Source of the DNA: UBA961 sp049317525
GTDB taxonomy: Bacteria > Bacteroidota > Ignavibacteria > Kapaibacteriales > UBA961
DNA length: 64,000 bases
Assembly (NCBI GenBank): GCA_049317525.1
Contig: JBMOIC010000001.1
Location: forward strand, 62,001-126,000
Direction of reading: 5' to 3'
Of this stretch, positions 1 through 9,368 are shown in pieces. The notes under the pieces are model-generated. The model ran no database searches. It saw only the letters and a program-made list of their open reading frames with translations, and was not told the DNA's origin. Numbering within the stretch: the stretch's first letter is position 1; every line of letters starts with the position of its first letter. Position numbers and translations under genes: made by a program.

Positions 1-712
1 TCCAGATACTTCAACAACAGACATCATGCCTTTAAAAGCTGGTAATTATTTTGTTTATAATAATTATCGTTTAGATTCTTTAACTGGAATTAAAGATAAT
101 AGTTCATTAAGAGTTGATTCAATTGTTAATGGCATGTCAACTTCTCATGTTGGAAAATCTTGCTATTCTTTTGATACATATATTGCAGGAGTAAAAACTG
201 CTACTGATTATTTTGCAAAAGAATCAAAATCAATATGGAGTTTCTCCTCTCTTTTACCAGCAGGAATTGCAACTAGTGGTGTTCTTGAAACAATTTTACC
301 ACAAGGTAATAGATGGATGAAAATTGCCGATTATGCTTCTATTAAAGATTCTACATGGGCAATGTATGATACGACTCTAACGAATCTGATTATTCCAGGA
401 ATACCTATACCAATCAATGCTGTAATTAGTATGAAAGGTAAAAGAACTGCTGATGAAACTATTACTATTGGAACTACTACATATACCAATGCTCATAAGT
501 TTGAAGTGATTTTATCCCCAAATGCAACATTATCAGGCTTTACAATTCCTATCGGAACTGTTAAAAAATATATGTGGATAGCTGATAATATTGGTATCAT
601 CAAAGAAGAATTCCCGCCTATTGACATTCAAGTGAATGTTCCTGGAGTGCCAGCAACAAGATTTAGAAGTGATGGTTTTGTAAAAGAATTAAAAACATAT
701 AAACTTCAATAA
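1..712 (+). CDS. Hypothetical secreted/envelope protein, 5' partial
   Basis: The reading frame is open to the left edge (frame from base 2), so the first ATG at 26 is probably internal and the N-terminus lies outside the window. The visible 228+ residues are rich in beta-strand-like segments and Thr/Ser, with no catalytic motif I recognise. The C-terminal part (YMWIADNIGIIKEEF) resembles the closing strands of small periplasmic or lipoprotein beta-sandwich domains in which a protein is said to be 'converted to a trackable state' by a final hydrophobic strand, but I cannot assign a family. It ends at TAA 710-712, just before a strong bidirectional hairpin. Function unknown. Confidence 0.6.
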   Translation, partial: PDTSTTDIMPLKAGNYFVYNNYRLDSLTGIKDNSSLRVDSIVNGMSTSHVGKSCYSFDTYIAGVKTATDYFAKESKSIWSFSSLLPAGIATSGVLETILPQGNRWMKIADYASIKDSTWAMYDTTLTNLIIPGIPIPINAVISMKGKRTADETITIGTTTYTNAHKFEVILSPNATLSGFTIPIGTVKKYMWIADNIGIIKEEFPPIDIQVNVPGVPATRFRSDGFVKELKTYKLQ

Positions 713-726
713 AACATAAGTGAATA

Positions 727-748
727 GGCTGCTCTACAAAGAGCAGCC
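727..748. terminator. Bidirectional intrinsic terminator
   Basis: A perfect 9-bp stem GGCTGCTCT / AGAGCAGCC with an ACAA loop sits between the stops of two convergent genes. It is followed on the plus strand by ATTCTTTTATA. It probably ends the plus-strand gene and may also serve rimO on the minus strand. Confidence 0.85.
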
Positions 749-754
749 ATTCTT

Positions 755-2059
755 TTATATGGTATGTCCAAATAAGTCGAATTCTGCTGTATCATCAATC
801 TCTACGGTTATAAAATCACCAATAGAAAGTTTTTGCTCACTTCGAACATATAATTCATTATCTACTTCAGGCGCATCTGATTCTGTTCGGCATTGATATT
901 CCCCATTAATTTCTTGCTCTACGATAGCTTTAATGTGTTTACCAATCAACGTTTGATTTCTTTGTAAAGATAATCCCTTTTGTATATCCATCAATATTGT
1001 TCTTCTTTCATCTTTTACTTCTTGGGCAATAGGATCACCTAAAATATATGCATAGGTATCATCCTCTTGTGAATATGTAAATACACCAACTCTATCAATA
1101 AATCCATTAGATACAAATTCGCACAATTCAGCAAAATCTTCCTCGGTTTCACCTGGATATCCAACAATAAACGTAGTTCTTAATGTAATATCAGGAACTG
1201 TGTCTTTTATAATATGAATCAATTCTTCGGTAGCCCTTCTTGTTATGCCTCTTCTCATCGATTTAAGAACATTTGTAGAAATATGTTGCAAAGGCATATC
1301 AATATATGAGCAAATATTGTCTCTTTCGGCTATAACCGGCAGAATCTCTTTAGGAAATTTTGTAGGATAAGCATACATCAAACGTATCCATTCAGCACCA
1401 GAAACATCACTTAAAGCTCTTAATAAAACATCTAGACTTCTTTTTCCATAGATATCTAGTCCATAAGCAGTTGAATCCTGAGCTACCAAAATTATTTCTT
1501 TTACTCCTTGTCTTGTTAAAGCTTGTGCTTCTCTAACGATATCCTCTACTTGTTTTGAACGGTGTTTTCCACGCATTAAAGGAATTGCACAAAATGAACA
1601 AGGATTATCACAACCTTCGCTAATCTTTATATAAGCATAATGCTTAGGAGTAGAAAGAACTCTTTCTCCCATCAAAGCATATTTTAAATCTGGCGATAAA
1701 ACTTTTAAAATATTACCATATGCTTCGGTTCCAAAGAAATGATCAACTTCGGGAATTTCTTTTCTTAAATCCTCACCATAGCGTTCTGACAAGCAACCAG
1801 CAACGATTAATGTTTGAATTTTCCCTTTTCTTTTCAAAGCAGCTGCTTCTAATATAGTATTAACGCTTTCTTCTTTCGCTAAATCTATAAAACCACAAGT
1901 ATTAATGATGATAGATGATGCCTTTTTAGGATCATCGGTTAACTCTAGATGTGCTGCTTTAAGATGTCCAGATAAGACTTCAGAGTCTACTGTATTTTTG
2001 CTACAACCTAAAGTAATCACCGATACTTTTTGGCTTATAGTTGTACGAGATTGTGCCAT
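755..2059 (-). CDS. rimO: Ribosomal protein S12 methylthiotransferase RimO
   Basis: Radical-SAM methylthiotransferase that adds a methylthio group to the conserved Asp of ribosomal protein S12. The N-terminal UPF0004 domain carries the cluster ligands Cys19, Cys55 and Cys89. The radical-SAM motif is SEGCDNPCSFC, with Cys150, Cys154 and Cys157. A C-terminal TRAM-like beta domain follows (about residues 370-434). At 434 residues it has the normal RimO length, and the start ITLGCSKNTVDSE is typical of RimO rather than MiaB. A TATTTTTG box (2097-2104, minus strand) lies about 40 bp upstream of the start. Confidence 0.95.
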   Translation of the reverse strand: MAQSRTTISQKVSVITLGCSKNTVDSEVLSGHLKAAHLELTDDPKKASSIIINTCGFIDLAKEESVNTILEAAALKRKGKIQTLIVAGCLSERYGEDLRKEIPEVDHFFGTEAYGNILKVLSPDLKYALMGERVLSTPKHYAYIKISEGCDNPCSFCAIPLMRGKHRSKQVEDIVREAQALTRQGVKEIILVAQDSTAYGLDIYGKRSLDVLLRALSDVSGAEWIRLMYAYPTKFPKEILPVIAERDNICSYIDMPLQHISTNVLKSMRRGITRRATEELIHIIKDTVPDITLRTTFIVGYPGETEEDFAELCEFVSNGFIDRVGVFTYSQEDDTYAYILGDPIAQEVKDERRTILMDIQKGLSLQRNQTLIGKHIKAIVEQEINGEYQCRTESDAPEVDNELYVRSEQKLSIGDFITVEIDDTAEFDLFGHTI

Positions 2060-2096
2060 AGATAAAGATTTGTTTGTATGTTTTAATAAAATATTA

Positions 2097-2104
2097 CAAA
2101 AATA
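2097..2104 (-). promoter_or_regulatory. Candidate -7 box of rimO promoter
   Basis: Plus-strand CAAAAATA reads TATTTTTG on the minus strand, an exact match to the Bacteroidota -7 consensus TAnnTTTG. It lies 38 bp upstream of the rimO start. No TTG occurs at the ideal 19-21 nt spacing; the nearest, CAA at 2121-2123 on the plus strand, is 16 nt away. Confidence 0.45.
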
Positions 2105-2182
2105 GCAAGTTTACATGCATCAATTGTTTCAGTTCTTAAGTTAATTGCACATTATCAGATATTCAATCAATTATTTGATCTG

Positions 2183-2190
2183 TACCTTTG
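2183..2190 (+). promoter_or_regulatory. Candidate -7 box before suhB
   Basis: TACCTTTG fits TAnnTTTG and lies 36 bp upstream of the suhB ATG. A second overlapping match, TATTTTTG, is at 2191-2198. No well-placed -33 TTG was found, so the assignment rests on the -7 box and its position. Confidence 0.45.
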
Positions 2191-2225
2191 TATTTTTGCA
2201 GTATGTATCATCGTAGATAGTTCAT

Positions 2226-3032
2226 ATGTCACAATTATTAGAAATTGCCAAAACTGCAGCATTAACAGCAGGTTCTATCTTAAAGAATGGCTTTAGAACC
2301 TCATGTACTATGCATTCAAAACAAGGAATTCATAATCTTGTTACAGAATATGATATAGCTTCCGAAGCAGTCATAATTTCAATCATTAAACAAGCATTTC
2401 CAGAACACAGTATTCTCTCTGAAGAATGTGGTCATATTGATAATAATTCAGATATACAGTGGATTATAGATCCCTTAGATGGGACAGTAAACTTTGCACA
2501 TGGAATTCCCATATTTAGTGTTAGCATAGCAGCAGTTCAGAATGGTGAACCAATTTGTGGAGTCATTTATGCCCCAATGACAGATGAATTATTTTTTGCT
2601 GAAAAAGGACATGGAGCTTTTCTTCATGACTTCCCCATTCATGTAACCGATACTAAGAATATAGAAGACTGCATTTTAGTTACTGGATTTCCTTATAATG
2701 TAAAAGATAATCCTGAAAATTGTATCGGACATATTGCTGGGATTCTTAGTTTGGGGATTCCGATTAGACGCCTAGGAAGTGCTGCATTAGATATAGCATA
2801 TGTTGCATCTGGACGATTCGATGGCTTCTGGGAGGTTTCTCTACAAAGTTGGGATTTTGCAGCAGGACTACTCTTGTTAAAAGAAGCTGGCGGAAGTATC
2901 GTAAATTATGATGGATCTCCTTTTACAATTTCAAATGGCGGTACTTTTTTGGCAACAAATGGCTTTATAGAAAAAGCTATGATTGAAGCTTTACAATATG
3001 CAGATATACTATATCCAAGAGTTACTCAATGA
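2226..3032 (+). CDS. suhB: Inositol monophosphatase family protein (SuhB-like)
   Basis: Mg2+-dependent sugar/inositol phosphatase of the IMPase superfamily, 268 residues, a normal length. Metal-binding motifs are visible in order: EE at 66-67, IDPLDGT at 81-87 with Asp82 and Asp85, and SWDFAAG around 208-214 with Asp210. The substrate could be inositol-1-phosphate, histidinol phosphate or another small phosphate ester; the sequence alone does not decide. It is the first gene of a run with 4-8 bp overlaps (suhB-dapF-ruvC-nudix-FAD oxidase), so translation is probably coupled. Confidence 0.9.
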   Translation: MSQLLEIAKTAALTAGSILKNGFRTSCTMHSKQGIHNLVTEYDIASEAVIISIIKQAFPEHSILSEECGHIDNNSDIQWIIDPLDGTVNFAHGIPIFSVSIAAVQNGEPICGVIYAPMTDELFFAEKGHGAFLHDFPIHVTDTKNIEDCILVTGFPYNVKDNPENCIGHIAGILSLGIPIRRLGSAALDIAYVASGRFDGFWEVSLQSWDFAAGLLLLKEAGGSIVNYDGSPFTISNGGTFLATNGFIEKAMIEALQYADILYPRVTQ

Positions 3033-3904
3033 ATAATGAACACATACAAAGACATTTTATGAGTGGCGCTGGAAATCTTTTCTCTGTCATTGATAATAGA
3101 ATCTATCATCTGCCTCTTCAAGAATTGCAAAAGATGGCAAAGCAATTATGTTCTCTATCTAATGGAGATTCAGTAGATGGATTGATTGCGATGAAAAACC
3201 ATCCTGATTATGTATTTGAAGCCGAATATATCAATCCCGATGGATCTGCTGGAGCTATGTGTGGAAATGGTTCTAGATGTGCGGTTCTATTTGCTGTTCA
3301 ACACTTTTTACGTATTGAAGATTCAATCCCACTCTATGGATCATTTGATTTTATGATGGCTAATAGAATGTATCATACTGCATTTTCTGAATCTGGAAAG
3401 CTAGTAAAAGTTCATTTTCCTGTCATAACCGACATTAATACTCGCCTTCAAATAGAAGTTGGACAATCTTCCTATCATTGTTCATATGTTTTTAATGGCT
3501 CTGACCATTGTATTATCGATGCTTCTCTGATAGGATTAGATAATACTTCATTTTTCTCTTTCGATTTAGCACATTTTGCCCCTGCTTTACGATATCATAG
3601 TGCTTTTGGAGAAAGAGGAGCAAATATTACTATTGCTTTACAACAAGATTCAACAATTTATATTAGAACATATGAAAGAGGCGTTGAAGCTGAAACTGGG
3701 GCATGTGGAACTGGGGCAATGGCTACTGCTTTCAGTTTTCATACATTATATGATATGAAGTATCCAATCACGATAATCCCTACATCAAAAGAAATGCTTA
3801 CTATTGGATCATATGAATCAGATCATCATCTATATTTAGAGGGACCAGCAAGATTTCTAGATGAACAAGACATCATAACTAATATAAAGAGAATAAAAGC
3901 ATGA
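3029..3904 (+). CDS. dapF: Diaminopimelate epimerase
   Basis: Converts LL-diaminopimelate to meso-diaminopimelate, for lysine and peptidoglycan synthesis. The two catalytic cysteines are in place: Cys78 in AMCGNGSRC and Cys226 in ETGACGTGA. The N-terminal HFMSGAGNLF replaces the usual KMHGLGNDF start, so the entrance loop is somewhat diverged. Length 291 is near the family norm. The start overlaps the suhB stop by ATGA, and the stop overlaps the ruvC start in the same way. Together with the DNPR-type murE at 48-50 kb, it indicates meso-DAP peptidoglycan. Confidence 0.93.
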   Translation: MNNEHIQRHFMSGAGNLFSVIDNRIYHLPLQELQKMAKQLCSLSNGDSVDGLIAMKNHPDYVFEAEYINPDGSAGAMCGNGSRCAVLFAVQHFLRIEDSIPLYGSFDFMMANRMYHTAFSESGKLVKVHFPVITDINTRLQIEVGQSSYHCSYVFNGSDHCIIDASLIGLDNTSFFSFDLAHFAPALRYHSAFGERGANITIALQQDSTIYIRTYERGVEAETGACGTGAMATAFSFHTLYDMKYPITIIPTSKEMLTIGSYESDHHLYLEGPARFLDEQDIITNIKRIKA

Positions 3905-4446
3905 GATTTATAGGTATAGATCCTGGAAGTGTTATTTGTGGTTATGGAGTAATCGAAAAAACTGGAACATCTACTTTTATTCTTATTGAATATGGTGTAA
4001 TAGAAGCAAAGAAGGAATTTGAATCATTACCTTTACGATTAAGTATGATATATACCAAAATACAAGAAGTGATTGCAAGGACTTTACCTGATGAATTATC
4101 ATTAGAAGCAACATTTTATGCTAAGAATGCACAGTCATTAATCAAGTTATCTCATGCCAGAGGGGTAGCAATGCTAGCAGGAACATTAAAAGGTTTGCCT
4201 GTTATAGAATACTCAGCAAAAGAAGTGAAGAGGTCTGTTACCGGCAATGGCAATGCTAGCAAAGAACAAGTTCAGTATATGGTAAAATCTATATTACAAA
4301 TAGATGAAACACATAAGTTTTTTGATGCTACTGATGCACTTGCAGTTGCATTATGTCATGGTTTAAAAAGGTCTACACCAAAACAATCTGCAAAGTCTTG
4401 GAAACAATTTGCGACAGAAAATCCTCATCGAATTAAAAAACAATGA
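3901..4446 (+). CDS. ruvC: Crossover junction endodeoxyribonuclease RuvC
   Basis: Holliday-junction resolvase acting with RuvAB in recombination and repair. The four acidic catalytic residues are recognisable: Asp7 in IGIDPGS, Glu69 in SLEATFYAKN, and Asp142 and Asp145 in FDATDALAVALCH. It has 181 residues with a short basic C-terminal tail. It overlaps dapF and the Nudix gene by 4 bp each. ruvA and ruvB are not in this window. Confidence 0.95.
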   Translation: MRFIGIDPGSVICGYGVIEKTGTSTFILIEYGVIEAKKEFESLPLRLSMIYTKIQEVIARTLPDELSLEATFYAKNAQSLIKLSHARGVAMLAGTLKGLPVIEYSAKEVKRSVTGNGNASKEQVQYMVKSILQIDETHKFFDATDALAVALCHGLKRSTPKQSAKSWKQFATENPHRIKKQ

Positions 4447-5093
4447 AACATTCACACTTTATTGAATTTTTATCTTTAAGACTTCAACAGCCACTACCAG
4501 GTTGGGATTCCCATAAAAGGATGAGTCCATTGATAAATGGGGCTATACCCACTGGCTATACAAAAATTCCACAAGACGCAAAGAAATCTGCTGCTGCTAT
4601 CTTATTATACCCAAGATCAGATCAATCAGCATTACTATTGACAGTAAGAAGTCAAAAAGTTTCCCATCATAAAGGACAAATTTCATTACCTGGAGGAAGA
4701 TCTGAAGAGAATGAACATAGTATCGATACTGCACTCAGAGAAACCCATGAAGAAATTGGCATTCATCCATCATATATCAATGTTATAGGCGCGCTCTCCC
4801 CTCTTTATGTTCCACCGTCACAATCACTCATGAATATTATTGTTGGTGAATTGCGTGCTCACCATGAATTCTCTATCAATACAGATGAGGTTCAAGAAGT
4901 TTTTAGTATTTCTTTAGATACTCTTCTTCATACAGATATTACCTTTCATTCAAAACAGCGAAGTAATGGTATAGAAGTTATCGCACCTGTTTGGGAAATA
5001 CATCCTACTACACATTTATGGGGAGCTACTGCCATGATACTGAATGAATTATTGTGGCTTTATAAAGAATTCAAGGAACATATCTATGAATGA
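4443..5093 (+). CDS. Nudix hydrolase, CoA pyrophosphatase (NudL) type
   Basis: Nudix-fold hydrolase, 216 residues. The Nudix box is complete from GGRSEEN through RETHEEIG. It is preceded by LLTVRSQKVSHHKGQISLPGG, which closely matches the NudL/UPF0035 signature of CoA and acyl-CoA pyrophosphatases. The probable reaction is cleavage of CoA to 3',5'-ADP and phosphopantetheine, inferred from the family. The start overlaps the ruvC stop by 4 bp. Confidence 0.85.
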   Translation: MKHSHFIEFLSLRLQQPLPGWDSHKRMSPLINGAIPTGYTKIPQDAKKSAAAILLYPRSDQSALLLTVRSQKVSHHKGQISLPGGRSEENEHSIDTALRETHEEIGIHPSYINVIGALSPLYVPPSQSLMNIIVGELRAHHEFSINTDEVQEVFSISLDTLLHTDITFHSKQRSNGIEVIAPVWEIHPTTHLWGATAMILNELLWLYKEFKEHIYE

Positions 5094-7881
5094 ATTGGAA
5101 TCCCATTTATCTGCAAAAGCATTAAAAGAACTTCAATCATATTTTCCTCAACAACGATATTCTGTGCAGATAGCCGATAGATTATTGTATGCTCATGATG
5201 CAAGTTCTTATAGAATTATTCCATCTGGAATAGTATATCCAATACATAATCAAGAAATTCAATGGCTTTTTTCTTGGGCTTCTCGTTTCAATCATAGTTT
5301 AACATTTAGAGCAGCTGGAACATCTCTGTCTGGTCAGGCTGTAGGAAGTGGGCTCATCGTAGATTGTTCTAAACATTGGAAAGACATCACCGTTCATGAT
5401 GAAGGCAATTCAATAACTGTTCAGCCTGGTTGTATTGGAAGTAAAGTAAATAATGCATTAAAAAGGTGGAATCGTAAAATTGGGCCAGATCCAGCATCTA
5501 TTAATTCTTGTATGATGGGTGGTATTCTAGCTAATAATTCCAGCGGGATGTGCTGTGGAGTGATTCATAATTCTTATCATACTGTCGAAAATCTTGAATG
5601 CGTGCTACCAAATGGATATATCATTCACACTGCAAATAATGATAGTGATACTTTATTCAAACAAAATGCGCCCAAGATATATGATGAATTAATCAGTATA
5701 AGAAACTATATACTTGAAAATGAAGAACTTATACAACGTATCAGAAATAAATATGCCATTAAAAATACAGTTGGGTATTGTCTAAATGCATTTTTGGATG
5801 AACAATCCCCAGCTAAAATTGTTGGTAAATTAATGATTGGTTCTGAAGGTACATTAGGTTTTATAAGCAAAGCAACCTTAACTACTATTCCGGATTTGCC
5901 TTATAAAGCAACTGCTTTATTACTATTCCCAACAGTATATGATGCATGTTTAGCAATTGAATCTCTTAAAAATACGGGTATAGCAGCGCTTGAAATCATG
6001 GATAGATCTGCATTACGATCTGTTGAAGATGCAAAAGGTGCTCCACTCATCTTAACACAATTACCAGAAGATGGTACCGCTTTATTGGCTGAATATCATG
6101 CAATAAATCAAGAAGAATTACACAATTTTATCAATAATTGCATACAGAATTTTAGTTCTTATCGCCTAATACATCATCCTGTATTTACAAGCGATGATAC
6201 AGAAAGAGCACAATTATGGAAAATTCGAAAAGGGATGTTCCCATCTGTTGGGGCAAAAAGGGCAAAAGGAACTGGAATCATCAATGAAGATATTGCTGTT
6301 CCTGTAGAATATTTACCTGATGTGATTAAGGATTTGCGAGAATTATTTGCAATCTATCAATATGATGAAGCAATTATATTTGGTCATGCAAAAGATGGGA
6401 ATCTTCATTTTGTTGTTTCGCATTCCTTTTCTACTCAGCAAGACATCGACCATTTTGGCGCATTCATGGAAGATCTAGCAGCATTAATCATCCATAAGTA
6501 TCATGGCTCGCTAAAAGCTGAACATGGAACAGGAAGGAATATTGCTGCTTTTGTTCAAGATGAATGGGGGTCTGATTTATACAATATTATGAAAAGGCTA
6601 AAATCTGCTTTTGACCCTTTGTCCATTCTTAATCCAGGTGTTTTAATAAGCGATGACCCCAAAAGTCATACACAATTTCTTAAGCCTTTTCCTATTACCC
6701 ATGATATTATCGATACATGTATAGAATGTGGTTATTGTGAGGCCACCTGCCCTACATCAATGACAACATTAACGCCAAGACAAAGAATAGTATTACAAAG
6801 AGAAATAGCATTAGCTACATCACCCTTCATTATCAAAGAGTTACAAGAATACAAAGCGTATCAATCAATTGATTCATGTGCTAATGATGGTTTATGTTCA
6901 ATGGCTTGTCCTGTTGGAATAAATACTGGCACTTTTGTTAGAGAAGAACGTAAGCGATTACTTTCTGAACAGGAGTATAATTCTCATATACAAGAAGTAG
7001 CGTCTATTAGTAAAAGAGACAATTCAATAAAACGATCACTTTCAATGGGAAGATTGGCTGAAAAGATCATTGGCCCCGCAATTTTAAAAGGTATAACACG
7101 ATTAGTACATCCAATATTACACAATCCTATATGGATCAATAATTTACCAAAGCCCTTAACGCTTCCATTAGAATATGATGCTTCAAGAATTTCTTCTCCA
7201 AGTATCTATTATATTCCAACATGTACTTCCCGCTTATTTGCTAAATCTGATGGAAGAAAAAAGAGTATTCAGCAATTAATGATAGAAATAGCTAAAAAGG
7301 CTGGTATTACGCTCATCATTCCAAATAATCTACAAGATAGATGCTGTGGAATGGCATATTATTCTAAGGGAAATGAAAAAGCTGCTGATATCGCATATGG
7401 TGGCTTTATGAAAGATATTCCTTTAGATTCAATAGTATTATCAGATTCTATGAGTTGTTCATATCATATTATCAAAAAAGAACAGTTTCATACTATACAT
7501 ACTCTTAGTTTTATTGATTCAATTCTTCCTTTATTGGAACTAAAACAAATCCCTGGAACTGCAATCATTCATCCTTCATGTTCTGTACTAGTGAATGATG
7601 ACTTAGATCTAATAACTCGAATAAGCAAAGCATGTTCGGAAAAAGTTTTTATTCCAGAAAACACTGGTTGTTGCGGATTTGCTGGAGACCATGGCTTTTA
7701 TCATCCAGAAATACCAATTCAAGCATTATTAGAAACTAAAAAAGAGATTTCAACAATTGCAGAGGTAAATGGGTATTATTCTGTTAATGCTACGTGTGAA
7801 ATTGGAATGAATCTTGGCACCGAAAAGCCATATGAATCCTTGCTATATCTTATTGCTCAAGCAGCAGGAATATCTGTGTAA
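5086..7881 (+). CDS. FAD/Fe-S oxidoreductase, GlcD-GlcF fusion (D-2-hydroxyacid dehydrogenase-like)
   Basis: A 931-residue fusion. The N-terminal half is an FAD-binding PCMH domain (about 35-230, containing RAAGTSLSGQAV) with the FAD-oxidase C-terminal domain (about 230-520, GHAKDGNLHF and KAEHGTGRN). The C-terminal half is GlcF-like, with two ferredoxin motifs (CIECGYCEATCP near 545, CANDGLCSMACP near 598) and two CCG domains (CCGMAYYSKGN near 753, CCGFAGDHG near 862). Related fusions oxidise D-lactate or other D-2-hydroxyacids and pass electrons to the quinone pool; the substrate here is not known. I chose the ATG at 5086, with AAGGAA 8 nt upstream and an 8-bp overlap with the Nudix gene, over the ATG at 5044. 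Confidence 0.9.
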   Translation: MNELESHLSAKALKELQSYFPQQRYSVQIADRLLYAHDASSYRIIPSGIVYPIHNQEIQWLFSWASRFNHSLTFRAAGTSLSGQAVGSGLIVDCSKHWKDITVHDEGNSITVQPGCIGSKVNNALKRWNRKIGPDPASINSCMMGGILANNSSGMCCGVIHNSYHTVENLECVLPNGYIIHTANNDSDTLFKQNAPKIYDELISIRNYILENEELIQRIRNKYAIKNTVGYCLNAFLDEQSPAKIVGKLMIGSEGTLGFISKATLTTIPDLPYKATALLLFPTVYDACLAIESLKNTGIAALEIMDRSALRSVEDAKGAPLILTQLPEDGTALLAEYHAINQEELHNFINNCIQNFSSYRLIHHPVFTSDDTERAQLWKIRKGMFPSVGAKRAKGTGIINEDIAVPVEYLPDVIKDLRELFAIYQYDEAIIFGHAKDGNLHFVVSHSFSTQQDIDHFGAFMEDLAALIIHKYHGSLKAEHGTGRNIAAFVQDEWGSDLYNIMKRLKSAFDPLSILNPGVLISDDPKSHTQFLKPFPITHDIIDTCIECGYCEATCPTSMTTLTPRQRIVLQREIALATSPFIIKELQEYKAYQSIDSCANDGLCSMACPVGINTGTFVREERKRLLSEQEYNSHIQEVASISKRDNSIKRSLSMGRLAEKIIGPAILKGITRLVHPILHNPIWINNLPKPLTLPLEYDASRISSPSIYYIPTCTSRLFAKSDGRKKSIQQLMIEIAKKAGITLIIPNNLQDRCCGMAYYSKGNEKAADIAYGGFMKDIPLDSIVLSDSMSCSYHIIKKEQFHTIHTLSFIDSILPLLELKQIPGTAIIHPSCSVLVNDDLDLITRISKACSEKVFIPENTGCCGFAGDHGFYHPEIPIQALLETKKEISTIAEVNGYYSVNATCEIGMNLGTEKPYESLLYLIAQAAGISV

Positions 7882-7884
7882 ATG

Positions 7885-9177
7885 TTAATCCAGTATAGCT
7901 TGTTGAGCTTTTTGAGTTTGTACAGATAGTAAAAGCAAAGCTCCGCTTATAAAAAATATAAGAAGAATCAATAAGGCTATACGATAACTCCCACTATATT
8001 GAAAGGCAAGTCCAAAAGCTAATGGCCCAAGCCAACTGGTTCCCCTATCGGTTAACTCATAGAAACTAAAATACTCAGTTTCTTTTCCCTTTGGAATAAT
8101 AGATGAAAAATAGGATCTACTTAAAGCTTGGCTACCACCCAATACAATTGCAATTACAGAACTTAATGCATAAAAATGCATAGCACTGTGCTTAGGCAAA
8201 AAGGCATAACCATATAGAATCACACATCCCCAGATACAAAGAGAGATTAAGATACTTGTTTTAGTAGAAGTTTTTTGAGCAATTTTATTAAAAAACAATG
8301 CGCCAAATAAAGCAATAAATTGTACTAAAAGGATTGCACCTTGTAATTCTGCAAGACTTAATCCAAGTTCTTCTTGTCCAAATTGTGCGGACATCGTTAT
8401 AACAGTCTGAATGCCATCATTATATAAAGTAAAAGCAAGAAGGAATAACAGTGTTTGAGGGTAATTTTTTAATTGTTTACATGTGTTAATTAATTGTTTC
8501 CAACTATTTAATCCTTTCTCTTTTTCATGATATAGAGATGATTGCCTACCCACAAGAACAAAAGGAATAACAGTAAAAATAAGCCACCAAACACCTGCTG
8601 AGGTTAAACAAATTCTAACTGCAAGTCCAGTATCGATTCCAAAAGAATCTTTTTGCAAAAAAAACAGAATATTTAGCAATAGTAATAAGCCACCACCTAA
8701 GTATCCAAAAGCAAAGCCTTTGGATGAAACTTCGTCTCTTTCATGTGGTTCAGCAATATCTAAAAGCATTGCATTATAAAAAACAATCGATGCCCCATAA
8801 GCAGTATTTGCAAGTATAAAAAGAAGTCCACCTAATATCACAACAGAACTATCAATTCCATAAAAACCCATAGTTGCTACAGATCCTATTGAAGCACATA
8901 ATAGAAGCAATCCCTGCTTATTATCTTTTTTATCTGCAAATGATGCTATGATGGGTAAGAGTATTGCTTGTAATAATACAGAAATAGATACACAATAAGG
9001 GAAGAATGATCCAGCAGCTATATCAATTCCTGCTATTTCAAAAACACCAGACATACCAGCTTGACTTTCAGCCAAATTTGTAAGATATGGTCCTAAAAAA
9101 ACAGTTACTACCGTAGTAGAAAATGCAGAACTTGACCAATCATACATATACCAAGCAAAGCGCTTTTGTACTTTCAT
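7885..9177 (-). CDS. MFS transporter, UMF1/Atg22-like family
   Basis: Integral membrane protein of about 430 residues with roughly 12 hydrophobic segments. The N-terminus FAWYMYDWSSSAFSTTVVTV is the hallmark of the UMF1 (Atg22-like) branch of the major facilitator superfamily. The substrate is unknown; eukaryotic Atg22 proteins efflux amino acids from the vacuole. The start at 9177 (MKVQKRF) is preferred over an upstream in-frame start at 9261, because a TATTTTTG promoter box (9235-9242) lies between them. The stop is 3 bp from the stop of the convergent FAD/Fe-S gene, with no terminator between. Confidence 0.85.
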   Translation of the reverse strand: MKVQKRFAWYMYDWSSSAFSTTVVTVFLGPYLTNLAESQAGMSGVFEIAGIDIAAGSFFPYCVSISVLLQAILLPIIASFADKKDNKQGLLLLCASIGSVATMGFYGIDSSVVILGGLLFILANTAYGASIVFYNAMLLDIAEPHERDEVSSKGFAFGYLGGGLLLLLNILFFLQKDSFGIDTGLAVRICLTSAGVWWLIFTVIPFVLVGRQSSLYHEKEKGLNSWKQLINTCKQLKNYPQTLLFLLAFTLYNDGIQTVITMSAQFGQEELGLSLAELQGAILLVQFIALFGALFFNKIAQKTSTKTSILISLCIWGCVILYGYAFLPKHSAMHFYALSSVIAIVLGGSQALSRSYFSSIIPKGKETEYFSFYELTDRGTSWLGPLAFGLAFQYSGSYRIALLILLIFFISGALLLLSVQTQKAQQAILD

Positions 9178-9234
9178 AAAAGATAATTTATCTTGATATT
9201 TATAACTATTGTAGTGCAATTTACACTTAATTAT

Positions 9235-9242
9235 CAAAAATA
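9235..9242 (-). promoter_or_regulatory. Candidate -7 box of UMF1 transporter promoter
   Basis: The minus strand reads TATTTTTG, 57 bp upstream of the ATG at 9177. It matches TAnnTTTG exactly. No clear -33 TTG is present at 19-21 nt. The rest of the 310-bp gap 9178-9487 holds AT-rich DNA and the ftsQ promoter. Confidence 0.45.
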
Positions 9243-9337
9243 ATGATGATCTCTTCATCACTATATAGGTACTTACATTTCTTATACTTTATTTTTTTCT
9301 TTTTGATAAAATTTATTGTAAATAATATTTTTTTTAC

Positions 9338-9368
9338 TTGTCTTTAAGCCTTCTCTACCGTAACTTTG
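9338..9368 (+). promoter_or_regulatory. Bacteroidota-type promoter of ftsQ-ftsA
   Basis: TTG at 9338-9340, a 20-nt spacer, then TAACTTTG at 9361-9368. This matches the Bacteroidota primary sigma consensus (TTG/TTTG, 19-21 nt, TAnnTTTG) in both boxes and spacing. Transcription would start near 9375, about 110 nt before the ftsQ ATG. The TTG that could be read as a start codon for a longer ftsQ is the -33 box itself. Confidence 0.75.
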
